In this document: piece after piece, positions 45,369-53,801 of the stretch
Layout: each line of letters starts with the position of its first letter
How positions within the stretch are numbered: the first letter of the stretch is position 1
Source of the DNA: Clostridium sp. Marseille-P2415
Lineage (GTDB): Bacteria; Bacillota; Clostridia; Lachnospirales; Lachnospiraceae
Assembly (NCBI RefSeq): GCF_900155545.1
Contig: NZ_LT732526.1
Location: 772,308 to 836,307, forward strand
Direction of reading: 5' to 3'
Length of the DNA stretch: 64,000 nt
Notes under the pieces: generated by a model
Seen by the model: only the letters and a program-made list of their open reading frames with translations
What the model was told of the DNA's origin: nothing
Databases searched by the model: none
Position numbers and translations under genes: made by a program

Positions 45369-46176
45369 ACTGACAGAAATACTGGAACGGCTGGCACCGC
45401 CGGGATGTGCCTGCGATTGGGATAATGTAGGGCTTTTGGCGGGCAGGAGTGATAAAGAGGTAAAAAAAGTTTTCATTGCGTTGGATGCTACCGATGAAGT
45501 GGTAGAGGAAGCTGTTACATGGGGAGGAGACCTGCTGCTTACCCACCATCCCCTTATTTTTAAACCATTAAAGAAAATCAATGATAAGGATTTCATCGCG
45601 CGCCGGATCATGACGCTGATTCGTCACGACATTTCCTATTACGCCATGCATACGAACTTTGATGCTGCACCGGACTGTATGGCTGATGCAGCGGCTAAAA
45701 AGCTTGGTCTTACAAATCTGGGTGTATTGGAGCAGGAAGGCATCATGCACCGGGAAGTGAAAGGCGGGCAGGAGGAAATGCCTTATGGAATCGGGAAAAC
45801 CGGGTATCTGAAAGAGGAGATGACGGTAAAGGAGGTGGCCGGACTTGTAAAAGAACGGTTTAAGCTTCCGTTTCTGACGCTTTATGGGGAGAATGCTCCC
45901 GGAGAAGCAGTGAAGTTTATCGGAATAAGCCCGGGAGCAGGCGGAAGTATGATAAAACCGGCTCTGAAAGCCGGCGTTAAAGTTCTTGTGACCGGGGATA
46001 TCGGACATCACAATGGAATTGACGCGGCTGCAAACCACATGGCTGTCATCGACGCAGGCCATTACGGCCTGGAGTACTTGTTCCTGGATTTTATGGAAGA
46101 ATACTTAAATAAAGAGGCCGGGGAGAGCTTGGAGATCCGCAAGGCAGAAGTGGTATTTCCTGAAACATTGATATAA
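45355..46176 (+). CDS. Nif3-like dinuclear metal centre protein (YqfO family)
   Basis: 273 residues. The paired metal-binding motifs are 'LLLTHHPLIFKPLKKIN', 'YYAMHTNFDAAPDCM' and, near the end, 'VTGDIGHHNGIDAAANHMAV'. The family forms hexameric toroids; annotated as GTP cyclohydrolase I type 2 in some databases, but that activity is not general. It lacks the extra PII-like middle domain of B. subtilis YqfO (about 370 residues). ATG 45355 follows AAGGAGG and overlaps trmK by 14 bases, a very common pair. Confidence 0.9.
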   Translation: MKCDELTEILERLAPPGCACDWDNVGLLAGRSDKEVKKVFIALDATDEVVEEAVTWGGDLLLTHHPLIFKPLKKINDKDFIARRIMTLIRHDISYYAMHTNFDAAPDCMADAAAKKLGLTNLGVLEQEGIMHREVKGGQEEMPYGIGKTGYLKEEMTVKEVAGLVKERFKLPFLTLYGENAPGEAVKFIGISPGAGGSMIKPALKAGVKVLVTGDIGHHNGIDAAANHMAVIDAGHYGLEYLFLDFMEEYLNKEAGESLEIRKAEVVFPETLI

Positions 46177-46187
46177 GGAGGAAGAGA

Positions 46188-47849
46188 ATGGCATTTGTAA
46201 CAATAGACGGAGTGACAAAGGAATATCCTGTTGGTACTACCTATCAGGAAATTGCAAAGGAGTATCAGCAGCAGTATGAAAATGATATTCTGCTGGTCAG
46301 TATAAATGGAAAGCTAAGGGAGCTCCATAAGAAAGTTCAATTTGACTGCAATCTTCATTTCTTTACAGGGAAAGACCAGCCTGGAATCCAGACCTATCAC
46401 AGAAGCGCTATTTTTCTCATGATGAAGGCTTTTTATGATGTGGCAGGAATAGAAAATATTGAAAAAGTTACCGTGGACTTTACTCTTGGAAAAGGCTATT
46501 ACATCGAACCGCATGGGGAGATTAAGCTTACAGAGGACTTGATCCGCCGGGTGAAGGCCCGCATGCAGGAATATGTGAGCCAGAAAATCCCCATCATGAA
46601 GCGGAGCGTGAACACGGATGATGCCATTGAGCTGTTTCACAGACACCGCATGTATGACAAGGAGAGGCTGTTCCGCTATCGCCGGGTTTCCCGTGTCAAC
46701 ATCTACAGCATTGGCGGTTTTGAAGATTATTATTATGGATATATGGTGCAGAATACCGGATACATCAAGTATTTTGACTTGTTTTTATATGATGAAGGCT
46801 TCATGTTCATGCTTCCCCGGAAAGAAAACCCAAAGGAAGTGCCTGTTTTTGAAGCCGGGAAGAAGCAGAAGCTGTTCCGTGTGTTAAAGGAGAGCGTAAA
46901 ATGGGGAGAGCGCTTAAACGTGTCCCATGTCGGTGCTCTTAACGAAGAAATTGCAGCGGGTAATATCAATGAACTGATCTTGATCCAGGAGGCGCTTCAG
47001 GAAAAGAAGATTGCAGAAATCGCCGAAAAGATCGGCGCTGACCGAAGTAAAAAATTCGTAATGATTGCCGGTCCGTCCTCTTCCGGGAAAACTACCTTTT
47101 CCCACCGTCTGTCCGTACAGTTGAAGGCACAGGGAATGATTCCTCATCCCATTGCGGTGGATGATTATTTTGTAAACCGGGTGGACAGTCCGAGAAATCC
47201 GGATGGCAGCTACAATTACGAATTGCTGGAATGTCTGGATATCCAGCAGTTTAATAAAGATATGACCGCTCTCCTGTCCGGTGAAACCGTTGAAATGCCG
47301 CGTTATCAATTCAAGACGGGAGTCAGGGAATACAGAGGGGATTATTTGAAATTAGGAAAGGATGATATCCTGGTCATTGAGGGGATCCATTGCCTGAATG
47401 ACAAGCTGTCTTACTCCCTTCCGAAGGAATGTAAATTCCGTGTGTATGTAAGTGCTTTGACTCAGTTAAATATTGATGAACACAACCGGATTCCAACCAC
47501 GGATTGCCGCCTGATCCGCCGGATGGTCCGGGATGCCAGAACAAGAGGGGCATCGGCTCAGGATACCATTCGCATGTGGCCCGCGGTGAGACAGGGAGAA
47601 GAAGAGCATATCTTTCCGTTCCAGGAATCTGCGGATATGATGTTTAATTCTGCTACGGTTTATGAACTGGCTGTGCTGAAGCAATATGCGGAACCGCTGT
47701 TATTCGGCATTCCCCGGGAATCTCCGGAATACATGGAGGCAAAGCGGCTGCTAAAATTCCTGGATTATTTTCTGGGTGTCAACAGTGAGGATATTCCACG
47801 CAATTCCATTGTCCGGGAATTCATTGGAGGCAGCTGTTTTAAGGTTTAA
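46188..47849 (+). CDS. TGS-domain nucleoside (uridine-type) kinase fusion
   Basis: 553 residues in two parts. The first 270 resemble the N-terminus of threonyl-tRNA synthetase: a TGS domain ('VTIDGVTKEYPVGTTYQEIA') and a tRNA-editing-like (SAD) domain. The C-terminal half is a P-loop kinase of the uridine kinase/phosphoribulokinase type: Walker A 'IAGPSSSGKTTFSHRLS', 'IAVDDYFVNRVDSPRN' and 'ILVIEGIHCLND'. The kinase should phosphorylate a nucleoside; the role of the synthetase-like half is unknown. ATG 46188 follows AAGGAGG. Such fusions are known in Firmicutes, Thermotogae and Bacteroidetes. Confidence 0.88.
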   Translation: MAFVTIDGVTKEYPVGTTYQEIAKEYQQQYENDILLVSINGKLRELHKKVQFDCNLHFFTGKDQPGIQTYHRSAIFLMMKAFYDVAGIENIEKVTVDFTLGKGYYIEPHGEIKLTEDLIRRVKARMQEYVSQKIPIMKRSVNTDDAIELFHRHRMYDKERLFRYRRVSRVNIYSIGGFEDYYYGYMVQNTGYIKYFDLFLYDEGFMFMLPRKENPKEVPVFEAGKKQKLFRVLKESVKWGERLNVSHVGALNEEIAAGNINELILIQEALQEKKIAEIAEKIGADRSKKFVMIAGPSSSGKTTFSHRLSVQLKAQGMIPHPIAVDDYFVNRVDSPRNPDGSYNYELLECLDIQQFNKDMTALLSGETVEMPRYQFKTGVREYRGDYLKLGKDDILVIEGIHCLNDKLSYSLPKECKFRVYVSALTQLNIDEHNRIPTTDCRLIRRMVRDARTRGASAQDTIRMWPAVRQGEEEHIFPFQESADMMFNSATVYELAVLKQYAEPLLFGIPRESPEYMEAKRLLKFLDYFLGVNSEDIPRNSIVREFIGGSCFKV

Positions 47850-47880
47850 GAGCTAAAAAATAAGCTCAAGAAAATTAAGA

Positions 47881-47909
47881 TTGACGAATTTGAGATTATA
47901 GTGTATAAT
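47881..47909 (+). promoter_or_regulatory. Sigma-A promoter of the PTS operon
   Basis: TTGACG, 17-base spacer, TATAAT. Confidence 0.8.
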
Positions 47910-47923
47910 TATGTCGTTATATA

Positions 47924-47955
47924 GTGTGTTACTGATTGATCAGGCATTAACTATG
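47924..47955 (+). promoter_or_regulatory. Ribonucleic antiterminator (RAT) site
   Basis: GTGTTACTG...CAGGCATTAAC has the core of BglG/LicT/GlcT RNA targets (GTTACTG and CAGGC pairing across a loop). It overlaps the 5' arm of the terminator at 47944-47996. Binding of the antiterminator encoded at 50307-51143 would prevent termination. Confidence 0.78.
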
Positions 47956-47996
47956 CATAAATATTTTGGAATGTTTATGCTGGTTAGTGCTTTTTT
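47944..47996 (+). terminator. Leader terminator controlled by antitermination
   Basis: Long stem GCATTAAC..TGCATAAA / TTTATGC..GTTAGTGC followed by six T, 88 bases before the PTS gene. Confidence 0.82.
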
Positions 47997-48083
47997 GTGT
48001 GCCCGGGAACCTAAAAAGCCTCATGATAAGCATTTCAAAATCAAGGATGCTCGAAATGAAAAAGCTTGAAAGGAGACTTGTTT

Positions 48084-50210
48084 ATGAAGGACAAGATTTT
48101 TGGAGTATTACAAAGAGTTGGCAGATCATTTATGTTACCAATAGCAATTCTGCCGGTTGCTGGCCTGCTGTTGGGGATAGGCGGTTCTTTTACGAACCAG
48201 ACAATGTTAGAGGCCTATGGACTTACAACGGTCATGGGCGAAGGAACCGTACCGAATGCATTGTTACAGATTATGAACAGTGCAGGTAATATTGTATTTT
48301 CGAATTTACCAATTATTTTTGCAATTGGTGTTGCAATCGGCATGGCAGAAAAAGAGAAGGAAGTCGCGGCTTTGGCTGCGGCAATCGCATTTTTTATTAT
48401 GCATGCTTCTATCAGCTCATTGATCAGTATTCATGATAACGGGCAGGGCCTTTTATCAGGGGCTACAACTTCCGTATGCGGTATTACATCATTACAGATG
48501 GGTGTTTTTGGAGGTATTATTGTAGGCTTGGGAGTAGCAGCACTTCATAATAAATTCTATAAGATACAGCTTCCGCAGGTGCTGTCATTTTTTGGGGGAA
48601 CCCGATTTGTACCTATTATTTCCGGGTTGGTATATGTTTTTGTAGGTATTCTCATGTATTATGTCTGGCCGGTTGTTCAAACGGGAATATATGGAGTAGG
48701 AAATGTTGTTTTAAACAGTGGTTACGCAGGAACATGGGTTTATGGCTTTATGGAAAGGCTTCTGATCCCATTTGGTCTTCATCATGTATTTTACCTGCCA
48801 TTCTGGCAGACCAGTATCGGCGGAAGGTTAGAGGTTTCTGGTAAAGTAATCGAAGGCGCCCAGAATATTTTCTTTGCACAGCTTACAGATCCAACCGTAA
48901 AACATTTTGCAGTTTCGGCCACACGTTTTATGTCAGGAAAATTTCCGCTTATGATTTTCGGCCTTCCGGGAGCAGCATTTGCAATGTATCGCACTGCAAA
49001 ACCTGAAAACAGAAAGGCTGTTGGCGGATTATTATTGTCAGCAGCACTTACATCAATGCTCACAGGTATTACGGAGCCGCTTGAATTTACGTTCTTATTT
49101 GTTGCTCCGGTACTCTATGGAATTCACTGCGTTTTGGCAGGAGCAGCCTATATGATCATGCATATGTGCGGTGTTGGTGTAGGCATGACATTTTCCGGCG
49201 GATTTATTGATATGTTCTTATTTGGGATTCTTCAGGGAAATGCAAAAACCAGTTGGATATGGATTGTAATAGTAGGGATTGTATATTTCATATTTTATTA
49301 TTTTATATTCTCATTCTTAATTAAGAAACTGGATTTAAAGACACCGGGCCGTGATAAGCAGGAAGAAATAAAACTGTATACAAGAGCTGATGTAAATGCA
49401 CAAAAAAACGGCAGCAAGAAAAGTTCGGAAGATGTTGTTTCCGCAGGTATCTTAAAAGGCCTTGGAGGAAAGAAGAATATTTCTTCTGTGGATTGTTGTG
49501 CGACAAGACTTCGCTGCACGGTAATGGATGGAAAACTTGTTGACGATGATGTGTTAAAAGCAACAGGTGCAAGAGGAGTAGTGCGCAAAGGAAATGGAGT
49601 ACAGATTATATACGGTCCGAGGGTGACGATTATCAAGTCAAATTTTGAGGACTATTTAGAGACTGCACCAGAAGATGTTGACTTTGATGATACAGTGAAA
49701 TATGATTCATCAGAAGGTGTGAAATCCGAAGAAGAAAAAAAGGTGATTGATTCCGTAATCATTTCCAGTCCGTTTACAGGGGTGTCTGCAGATATTACCA
49801 CAGCGCCGGATGAAGGATTTGCAGGAAAAATGATGGGGGACGGTGCTGTAGTTACACCAACGGAAGAAATGGTCACTGCACCGGAAGATGGAGAGGTTTG
49901 TTTCGTATTTGATACAAAACATGCCATTGGTTATCAAACGGACCGTGGTATTACAATGATTATACATGTTGGAATAGATACGGTTAAACTTAATGGAAAA
50001 GGGTTTCAGGTTTTTGTGGAAAACGGGCAGAAGGTCAAGAAAGGGGATAAGCTCCTTAAAATTGATTTAGAGTACTTGAAAACAGCAGCGCCGTCGATCT
50101 GTTCTCCTGTCATCTGCACAGAACTCCAGGATAATCAGAAGATAAGACTTATTGCAAACGGTGAGGTGAAAGCAGGAGAACCATTATTTGCAGTGGATAC
50201 TTTTGAATAA
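48084..50210 (+). CDS. PTS glucose-type permease EIICBA
   Basis: 708 residues. The EIIC membrane domain (about 1-410, roughly ten segments; 'GITEPLEFTFLFVAPVLYGI') selects the sugar. EIIB follows (about 445-530) with the phosphorylated Cys in 'SSVDCCATRLRC'. EIIA at the C-terminus (about 555-700) has 'SPFTGVSADITTAPDEGFAG' and the phosphorylated His in 'TMIIHVGIDTVKLNGKG'. It imports and phosphorylates a glucose-family sugar, glucose or N-acetylglucosamine being most likely. ATG 48084 follows AAGGAG. Expression is controlled by the RAT/terminator leader and the antiterminator gene downstream. Confidence 0.92.
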   Translation: MKDKIFGVLQRVGRSFMLPIAILPVAGLLLGIGGSFTNQTMLEAYGLTTVMGEGTVPNALLQIMNSAGNIVFSNLPIIFAIGVAIGMAEKEKEVAALAAAIAFFIMHASISSLISIHDNGQGLLSGATTSVCGITSLQMGVFGGIIVGLGVAALHNKFYKIQLPQVLSFFGGTRFVPIISGLVYVFVGILMYYVWPVVQTGIYGVGNVVLNSGYAGTWVYGFMERLLIPFGLHHVFYLPFWQTSIGGRLEVSGKVIEGAQNIFFAQLTDPTVKHFAVSATRFMSGKFPLMIFGLPGAAFAMYRTAKPENRKAVGGLLLSAALTSMLTGITEPLEFTFLFVAPVLYGIHCVLAGAAYMIMHMCGVGVGMTFSGGFIDMFLFGILQGNAKTSWIWIVIVGIVYFIFYYFIFSFLIKKLDLKTPGRDKQEEIKLYTRADVNAQKNGSKKSSEDVVSAGILKGLGGKKNISSVDCCATRLRCTVMDGKLVDDDVLKATGARGVVRKGNGVQIIYGPRVTIIKSNFEDYLETAPEDVDFDDTVKYDSSEGVKSEEEKKVIDSVIISSPFTGVSADITTAPDEGFAGKMMGDGAVVTPTEEMVTAPEDGEVCFVFDTKHAIGYQTDRGITMIIHVGIDTVKLNGKGFQVFVENGQKVKKGDKLLKIDLEYLKTAAPSICSPVICTELQDNQKIRLIANGEVKAGEPLFAVDTFE

Positions 50211-50306
50211 GTATTTGTGAAATACCAATTGTAAATGTCTATTCTTTAAGTTTTATTCATGATAAAATGGAAATACAATTCATATAGAGAGGATGGCGTT
50301 TACGAA

Positions 50307-51143
50307 ATGTACCGCATAAGCAAGATATTAAATCATAACAGTGTAATAGCAATTGATATGAATGATAATAGAGAATATATTTTATTGGGAAAAGGAATTG
50401 GATTTGGGAAAAAGGTATCAGAACGTTTTGAAGCAGCGAAGGATTGCTCTATTTACTCTTTACAGGAAAAGTCAGAACGGGGAACGAACCGGGAGCTGGT
50501 AAAGAACGTTGCACCGGAATACTTTGAATATGCGAATACAATTTTAGATGAGGCAGAGAAAAAGTTTGGAAAACTTGATCGGAGCATCCTGTTTCCAATG
50601 GCTGACCATATAGCTTTTGCGGTACAGAGAATCCAAAATGGGGAGCAGATTTATAATCCGCTCACAGAAGATATAAAGGCATTATTCCATTGCGAATTTA
50701 AGGTAGCATTGGTTTTACGGGATATTTTAAAAAGTGAAAAGAACATTTATATTGATGACGATGAGATCGGATATGTTTCCCTGCATATTCATGCAGCGAA
50801 GGAAGATATTCACACCTCAATATCTATGAAAATGGCTGAGGCAGTAAGAAGATGTGTCAGTATCATAGAAAATGAAAAAAAATGCAGGATCGATGTTATG
50901 TCCCTGTCTTATAACAGGCTTATGAACCATGTAAAATATATGGTTGCCAGAATCGTAAAGGACGAAGAATTAAAATTGAATATCAATGACTATATGGAAT
51001 TTAAATTTCCTGAGTCCTTTACGATAGCAACCACAATCTGTGATGAGTTAAGTATCGCATTAAAAATGGATATAAAAGAAGTAGAAATAGGTTATCTGGC
51101 AATGCACATTGAACGTATCATATTGAATGAAGAATTGGAATAG
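50307..51143 (+). CDS. BglG/LicT/GlcT-family transcriptional antiterminator
   Basis: 278 residues. The N-terminal CAT RNA-binding domain (about 1-58: 'MYRISKILNHNSVIAIDMND', 'LGKGIGFGKK') is followed by two PTS regulation domains. PRD1 has 'FPMADHIAFAVQRIQNG' and PRD2 'GYLAMHIERI', with the conserved His residues. Phosphorylation of the PRDs by PTS proteins sets activity. Its RNA target is almost certainly the RAT site at 47924-47955. ATG 50307 is chosen because the CAT domain begins there, although AGAGAGG lies somewhat far upstream. The HPr gene follows at once. Confidence 0.9.
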   Translation: MYRISKILNHNSVIAIDMNDNREYILLGKGIGFGKKVSERFEAAKDCSIYSLQEKSERGTNRELVKNVAPEYFEYANTILDEAEKKFGKLDRSILFPMADHIAFAVQRIQNGEQIYNPLTEDIKALFHCEFKVALVLRDILKSEKNIYIDDDEIGYVSLHIHAAKEDIHTSISMKMAEAVRRCVSIIENEKKCRIDVMSLSYNRLMNHVKYMVARIVKDEELKLNINDYMEFKFPESFTIATTICDELSIALKMDIKEVEIGYLAMHIERIILNEELE

Positions 51144-51147
51144 AATG

Positions 51148-51405
51148 ATGAAGAGCTTTGTATATGTTATTAAAGATGAAAATGGAATCCATGCCAGACC
51201 GGCAGGATTATTGGTTAAAGAAGCAAAAAAGTATGACAGTAAAATAATGATTAAAGGGAACGGTAAATCAACGGATGCAACAGAACTTATGGAAATAATG
51301 GCTATGGATATAAAATGCAATGATACCGTAGAGGTCGAAGTGACTGGTGCTGATGAAGCTTTCGTATGTGCAAAGATGGAACGTTTTTTTGAGACAGAAC
51401 TCTGA
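51148..51405 (+). CDS. HPr-family phosphocarrier with His15 but without Ser46
   Basis: 85 residues from ATG 51148; an ATG one codon earlier is equally open. The active site 'NGIHARPAGLLVKEAKKYD' is intact, with the catalytic His at position 15. The regulatory site, normally 'LKSIMGVM', reads 'ATELMEIM', so Ser46 is Glu and its neighbouring Lys is Thr. It should carry phosphate from enzyme I to the EIIA domain next door but should not be a substrate of HPr kinase. It closes the PTS operon, five bases after the antiterminator stop. Confidence 0.88.
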   Translation: MKSFVYVIKDENGIHARPAGLLVKEAKKYDSKIMIKGNGKSTDATELMEIMAMDIKCNDTVEVEVTGADEAFVCAKMERFFETEL

Positions 51406-51448
51406 TTTGAATGACCAAAGAACAGTAATTCAGGAAATTACAATGTCC

Positions 51449-51477
51449 TTTACAAATGTAAAGATTTATGTTAAACT
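51449..51477 (+). promoter_or_regulatory. Sigma-A promoter of rnpB
   Basis: TTTACA, 17-base spacer, TAAACT, immediately before the RNA. Confidence 0.55.
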
Positions 51478-51483
51478 GATATG

Positions 51484-51834
51484 GTTTTGAGTAAGACAAA
51501 TGGCCGCAGCTGCAAAGCCGAAAGGCTGCAGGTGAGGAAAGTCCGGGCTTCACAGGGCAGGATGCCAGATAACGTCTGGCGGAGGTGACTCCAGGGAAAG
51601 TGCAACAGAAATATACCGCCGCATTTTGCGGTAAGGGTGGAATGGTGGTGTAAGAGACTACCGCCCTTCTGGTAACAGGAGGGGGCCATGTAAACCCCAT
51701 CCGAAGCAAGACCGAACAGGGAGCACAAGGCGGCCCGTCTGCTCCCGGGTAGGTCGCTGGAGCCTGCCGGTGACGGCAGGCCTAGATAGATGGCCATTCA
51801 ACGACATAACCCGGCTTATCGTCTTGCTCAAAAC
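51484..51834 (+). ncRNA. rnpB: RNase P RNA
   Basis: The conserved core is present: GAGGAAAGTCCGGGCT near the 5' end (CR-I), GCAGGATGCCAGATAACG, CAGGGAAAGTGCAACAGAAA, and ACAGGGAGCACAAGG toward the 3' side. The ends pair as P1 (GTTTTGAG...AAGAC with GTCTT...CTCAAAAC). About 350 bases, the catalytic RNA that matures tRNA 5' ends. The 'AACCCGGCTTATCG' near the 3' end is the usual final conserved segment. Confidence 0.95.
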
Positions 51835-51873
51835 TTATAAAAATTGTTATGATCCCGATTAAAACAAGCTAAT

Positions 51874-52095
51874 ATGCTGTTAAAACAGATTATTTTGACC
51901 AAAAGCATTCCGTTTGAAATAAAAATGCCCCAGACTTATACAGCAGATGAAAAGGCTGCAGAGGTTAGAGCATCTATGGCTATGGAAAATATGCCATTAA
52001 CTGAGGCTGATATACAGTTATTAAGAGTATATCAGGCAGCATCGGATAAGGAGAGTATCAGAAATCAGTTGTTAACTGAATATGCGGAGGTCTGA
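51874..52095 (+). CDS. VbhA-like antitoxin of a Fic toxin (orphan)
   Basis: 73 residues as read from ATG 51874, but no ribosome binding site is visible there; the true start may be the Met at 51925 or may be lost. The central part 'VRASMAMENMPLTEADIQLL' holds the Fic-inhibitory pattern [S/T]xxxE[G/N] as S-M-A-M-E-N. The following helix and 'YQAASDKESIRNQL' fit the VbhA antitoxin layout. VbhA-type antitoxins block AMP transfer by the partner Fic protein, whose gene normally follows. Here the following gene is cut to 27 codons. Assignment rests on motif and layout. Confidence 0.55.
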   Translation: MLLKQIILTKSIPFEIKMPQTYTADEKAAEVRASMAMENMPLTEADIQLLRVYQAASDKESIRNQLLTEYAEV

Positions 52096-52179
52096 ATGAG
52101 TGATAAAATATCAATGACTTTTGGCGTATTTTTAACCGTACCACAACAAAAATCAGAAATCGGGCTTTGCCGTCTCTAG
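52096..52179 (+). pseudogene. Truncated start of a Fic-toxin-like gene
   Basis: ATG 52096 lies one base after the antitoxin stop with GGAGG 6 bases upstream, the usual coupling of antitoxin and toxin. It opens 27 codons ('MSDKISMTFGVFLTVP...') and ends at a TAG inside a perfect 20-bp inverted repeat. No Fic motif (HxFxxGNG) is present. The identity as a toxin remnant is inferred only from its place. Confidence 0.35.
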
Positions 52180-52210
52180 GCAGACAGCGTAAGCCCGATT
52201 TCTGATTTTT
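52148..52210. terminator. Perfect 20-bp inverted repeat, bidirectional terminator
   Basis: Arms AAAAATCAGAAATCGGGCTT and its exact reverse complement enclose 23 bases. The A/T ends give T runs on both strands, so it can end the rnpB-side and pyrBI transcripts. The exact 20-bp symmetry is unusually long for a terminator here. Confidence 0.75.
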
Positions 52211-52213
52211 GGG

Positions 52214-52639
52214 TTATTTCGTATATTTTTCTTCACAGTACCTGCAGCGGTAGGTTTCCTTCTCTTCATCGGCCAGGTAGAATACATGGGGCAGTCCCTG
52301 TTCGATGGAGGTGATGCAGCGGGGGTTTTTACAATGGATTACATTGGTGATCTTTTTTGGAAGGCTTAATGCTTTCTTTTCCACGATCAGATTATCCCGT
52401 ATGATATTGACGGTTATGTTATGATCAATATATCCCAGGATGTCTAAGTCAATGTGATCCAGCCCGCCTTCGATTTTTATGATATCCTTTTTCCCCATCT
52501 TATTGCTTCTGGCATTCTTTATGATGGCTACCTGGCAATCCAGCCTGTCCAGGCCTAAATTATAGTAAATCTCCAGGCTTTTGCCTGCTTCTATGTGGTC
52601 TAATACGATTCCTTCTTTTAATCCGCTGATATTTAACAT
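52214..52639 (-). CDS. pyrI: Aspartate carbamoyltransferase regulatory subunit
   Basis: 141 residues. The N-terminal allosteric domain ('[19 protein letters not shown]') binds nucleotides, and the C-terminal zinc domain has four Cys in 'CKNPRCITS' and '[10 protein letters not shown]', which contacts PyrB. It confers CTP/ATP control on pyrimidine synthesis. It overlaps pyrB by seven bases and is the second gene of the operon. The zinc site is complete. Confidence 0.95.
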   Translation of the reverse strand: MLNISGLKEGIVLDHIEAGKSLEIYYNLGLDRLDCQVAIIKNARSNKMGKKDIIKIEGGLDHIDLDILGYIDHNITVNIIRDNLIVEKKALSLPKKITNVIHCKNPRCITSIEQGLPHVFYLADEEKETYRCRYCEEKYTK

Positions 52640-53556
52640 GATTTTTCTACCTCCAGTAATGTCATGATAAGAGCCATGCGCACGTAAACGCCGTACTGCG
52701 CCTGTTTGAAGTAAGCAGCTCTGGGATCGTCGTCAACTTCCACAGAGATTTCATTGACTCTGGGAAGGGGATGAAGAACGTACATATCATCTTTTGCCAG
52801 CTTCATTTTCTTTTTATCCAGAATGTAGCAGTCCTTTAAACGGATATAATCTTCCTCATTGAAGAAACGCTCCTTCTGGACGCGCGTCATGTAAAGGATA
52901 TCAAGAGACGGCATAGCATCATCAAGACTGTCCATTTCAACAAATTCAATGTTGTTGGCCCTTAAAACATCTTCCCGGATGTATTCAGGTACCCGTAGTT
53001 CTGGGGGAGAAATTAAGATAAATCTGATGTTTTCGTAACGTACCAGAGCGTTGATCAGAGAATGTACCGTACGGCCAAATTTTAAGTCGCCGCAGAGACC
53101 AATGGTTAAATCATTTAAACGGCCTTTTAAAGAACGGATAGAAAGTAAATCGGTCAGCGTCTGGGTCGGATGCTGGTGCCCGCCGTCCCCGGCATTGATC
53201 ACCGGTATGCCGGAATGATTGGCAGCTACCAGTGGAGCGCCTTCTTTCGGATGTCTCATGGCACAGATATCTGCGTAACAGGAGATGACCCGAATGGTAT
53301 CAGCAACACTTTCCCCTTTCGCGGCAGAACTGGAATCAGCAGAAGAAAAGCCCAGTACACTGCCGCCCAGATTCAACATGGCAGCTTCGAAACTCAAACG
53401 GGTTCTTGTACTTGGCTCATAAAATAATGTCGCTAATTTTTTTCCATCGCATACATGGGAATATTTTGGAAGATTTTCTTCAATGTCTTTCGCCAGATCT
53501 AAGAGTTGTCCTGTTTCTTCCATACTAAAGTCTAACGGGTTAAGTAAATGTCTCAT
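52633..53556 (-). CDS. pyrB: Aspartate carbamoyltransferase catalytic subunit
   Basis: 307 residues, the class that associates with PyrI. Carbamoyl-phosphate site '[16 protein letters not shown]', the '80s' loop '[16 protein letters not shown]', 'RHPKEGAP', '[15 protein letters not shown]' and '[10 protein letters not shown]' are all present. It makes N-carbamoyl-L-aspartate, the committed step of UMP synthesis. Its ATG has AAGGAGA upstream on the minus strand. No PyrR-type attenuator was seen in the short leader. The operon lies near, but is unrelated in direction to, the pyrimidine catabolic operon at 6-17 kb. Confidence 0.96.
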   Translation of the reverse strand: MRHLLNPLDFSMEETGQLLDLAKDIEENLPKYSHVCDGKKLATLFYEPSTRTRLSFEAAMLNLGGSVLGFSSADSSSAAKGESVADTIRVISCYADICAMRHPKEGAPLVAANHSGIPVINAGDGGHQHPTQTLTDLLSIRSLKGRLNDLTIGLCGDLKFGRTVHSLINALVRYENIRFILISPPELRVPEYIREDVLRANNIEFVEMDSLDDAMPSLDILYMTRVQKERFFNEEDYIRLKDCYILDKKKMKLAKDDMYVLHPLPRVNEISVEVDDDPRAAYFKQAQYGVYVRMALIMTLLEVEKSC

Positions 53557-53601
53557 AAGAATCTCCTTTATCCACTAAGTTATGGTTTCAAATTCTATCC
53601 C

Positions 53602-53630
53602 ATTATATAGTATTCATTGGAATATTTCCA
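53602..53630 (-). promoter_or_regulatory. Promoter of pyrBI
   Basis: On the minus strand TGGAAA, 17-base spacer, TATAAT. A small palindrome, TGGAA-TAT-TTCCA, covers the -35 box and might be an operator. Confidence 0.5.
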
Positions 53631-53801
53631 CACTTTTTTTCAATTTATGATATAATCTCTGCGTATGGTTTTATTTTCCAGGGAACCGGTAATTTTTTCC
53701 TGTAAGGAATATTTAATAAAGTGTAAGAAAATAAAGAATGACCGATTCAAATATCTTGTTGTATAATGTGTATACAAAATAAATTAAGGGGGGTATCTGC
53801 T

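Noticed and set aside
53640-53760. Riboswitch or PyrR attenuator between pyrB and the ABC genes
   Set aside because: No conserved aptamer strings or terminator/antiterminator pair were visible on either strand.
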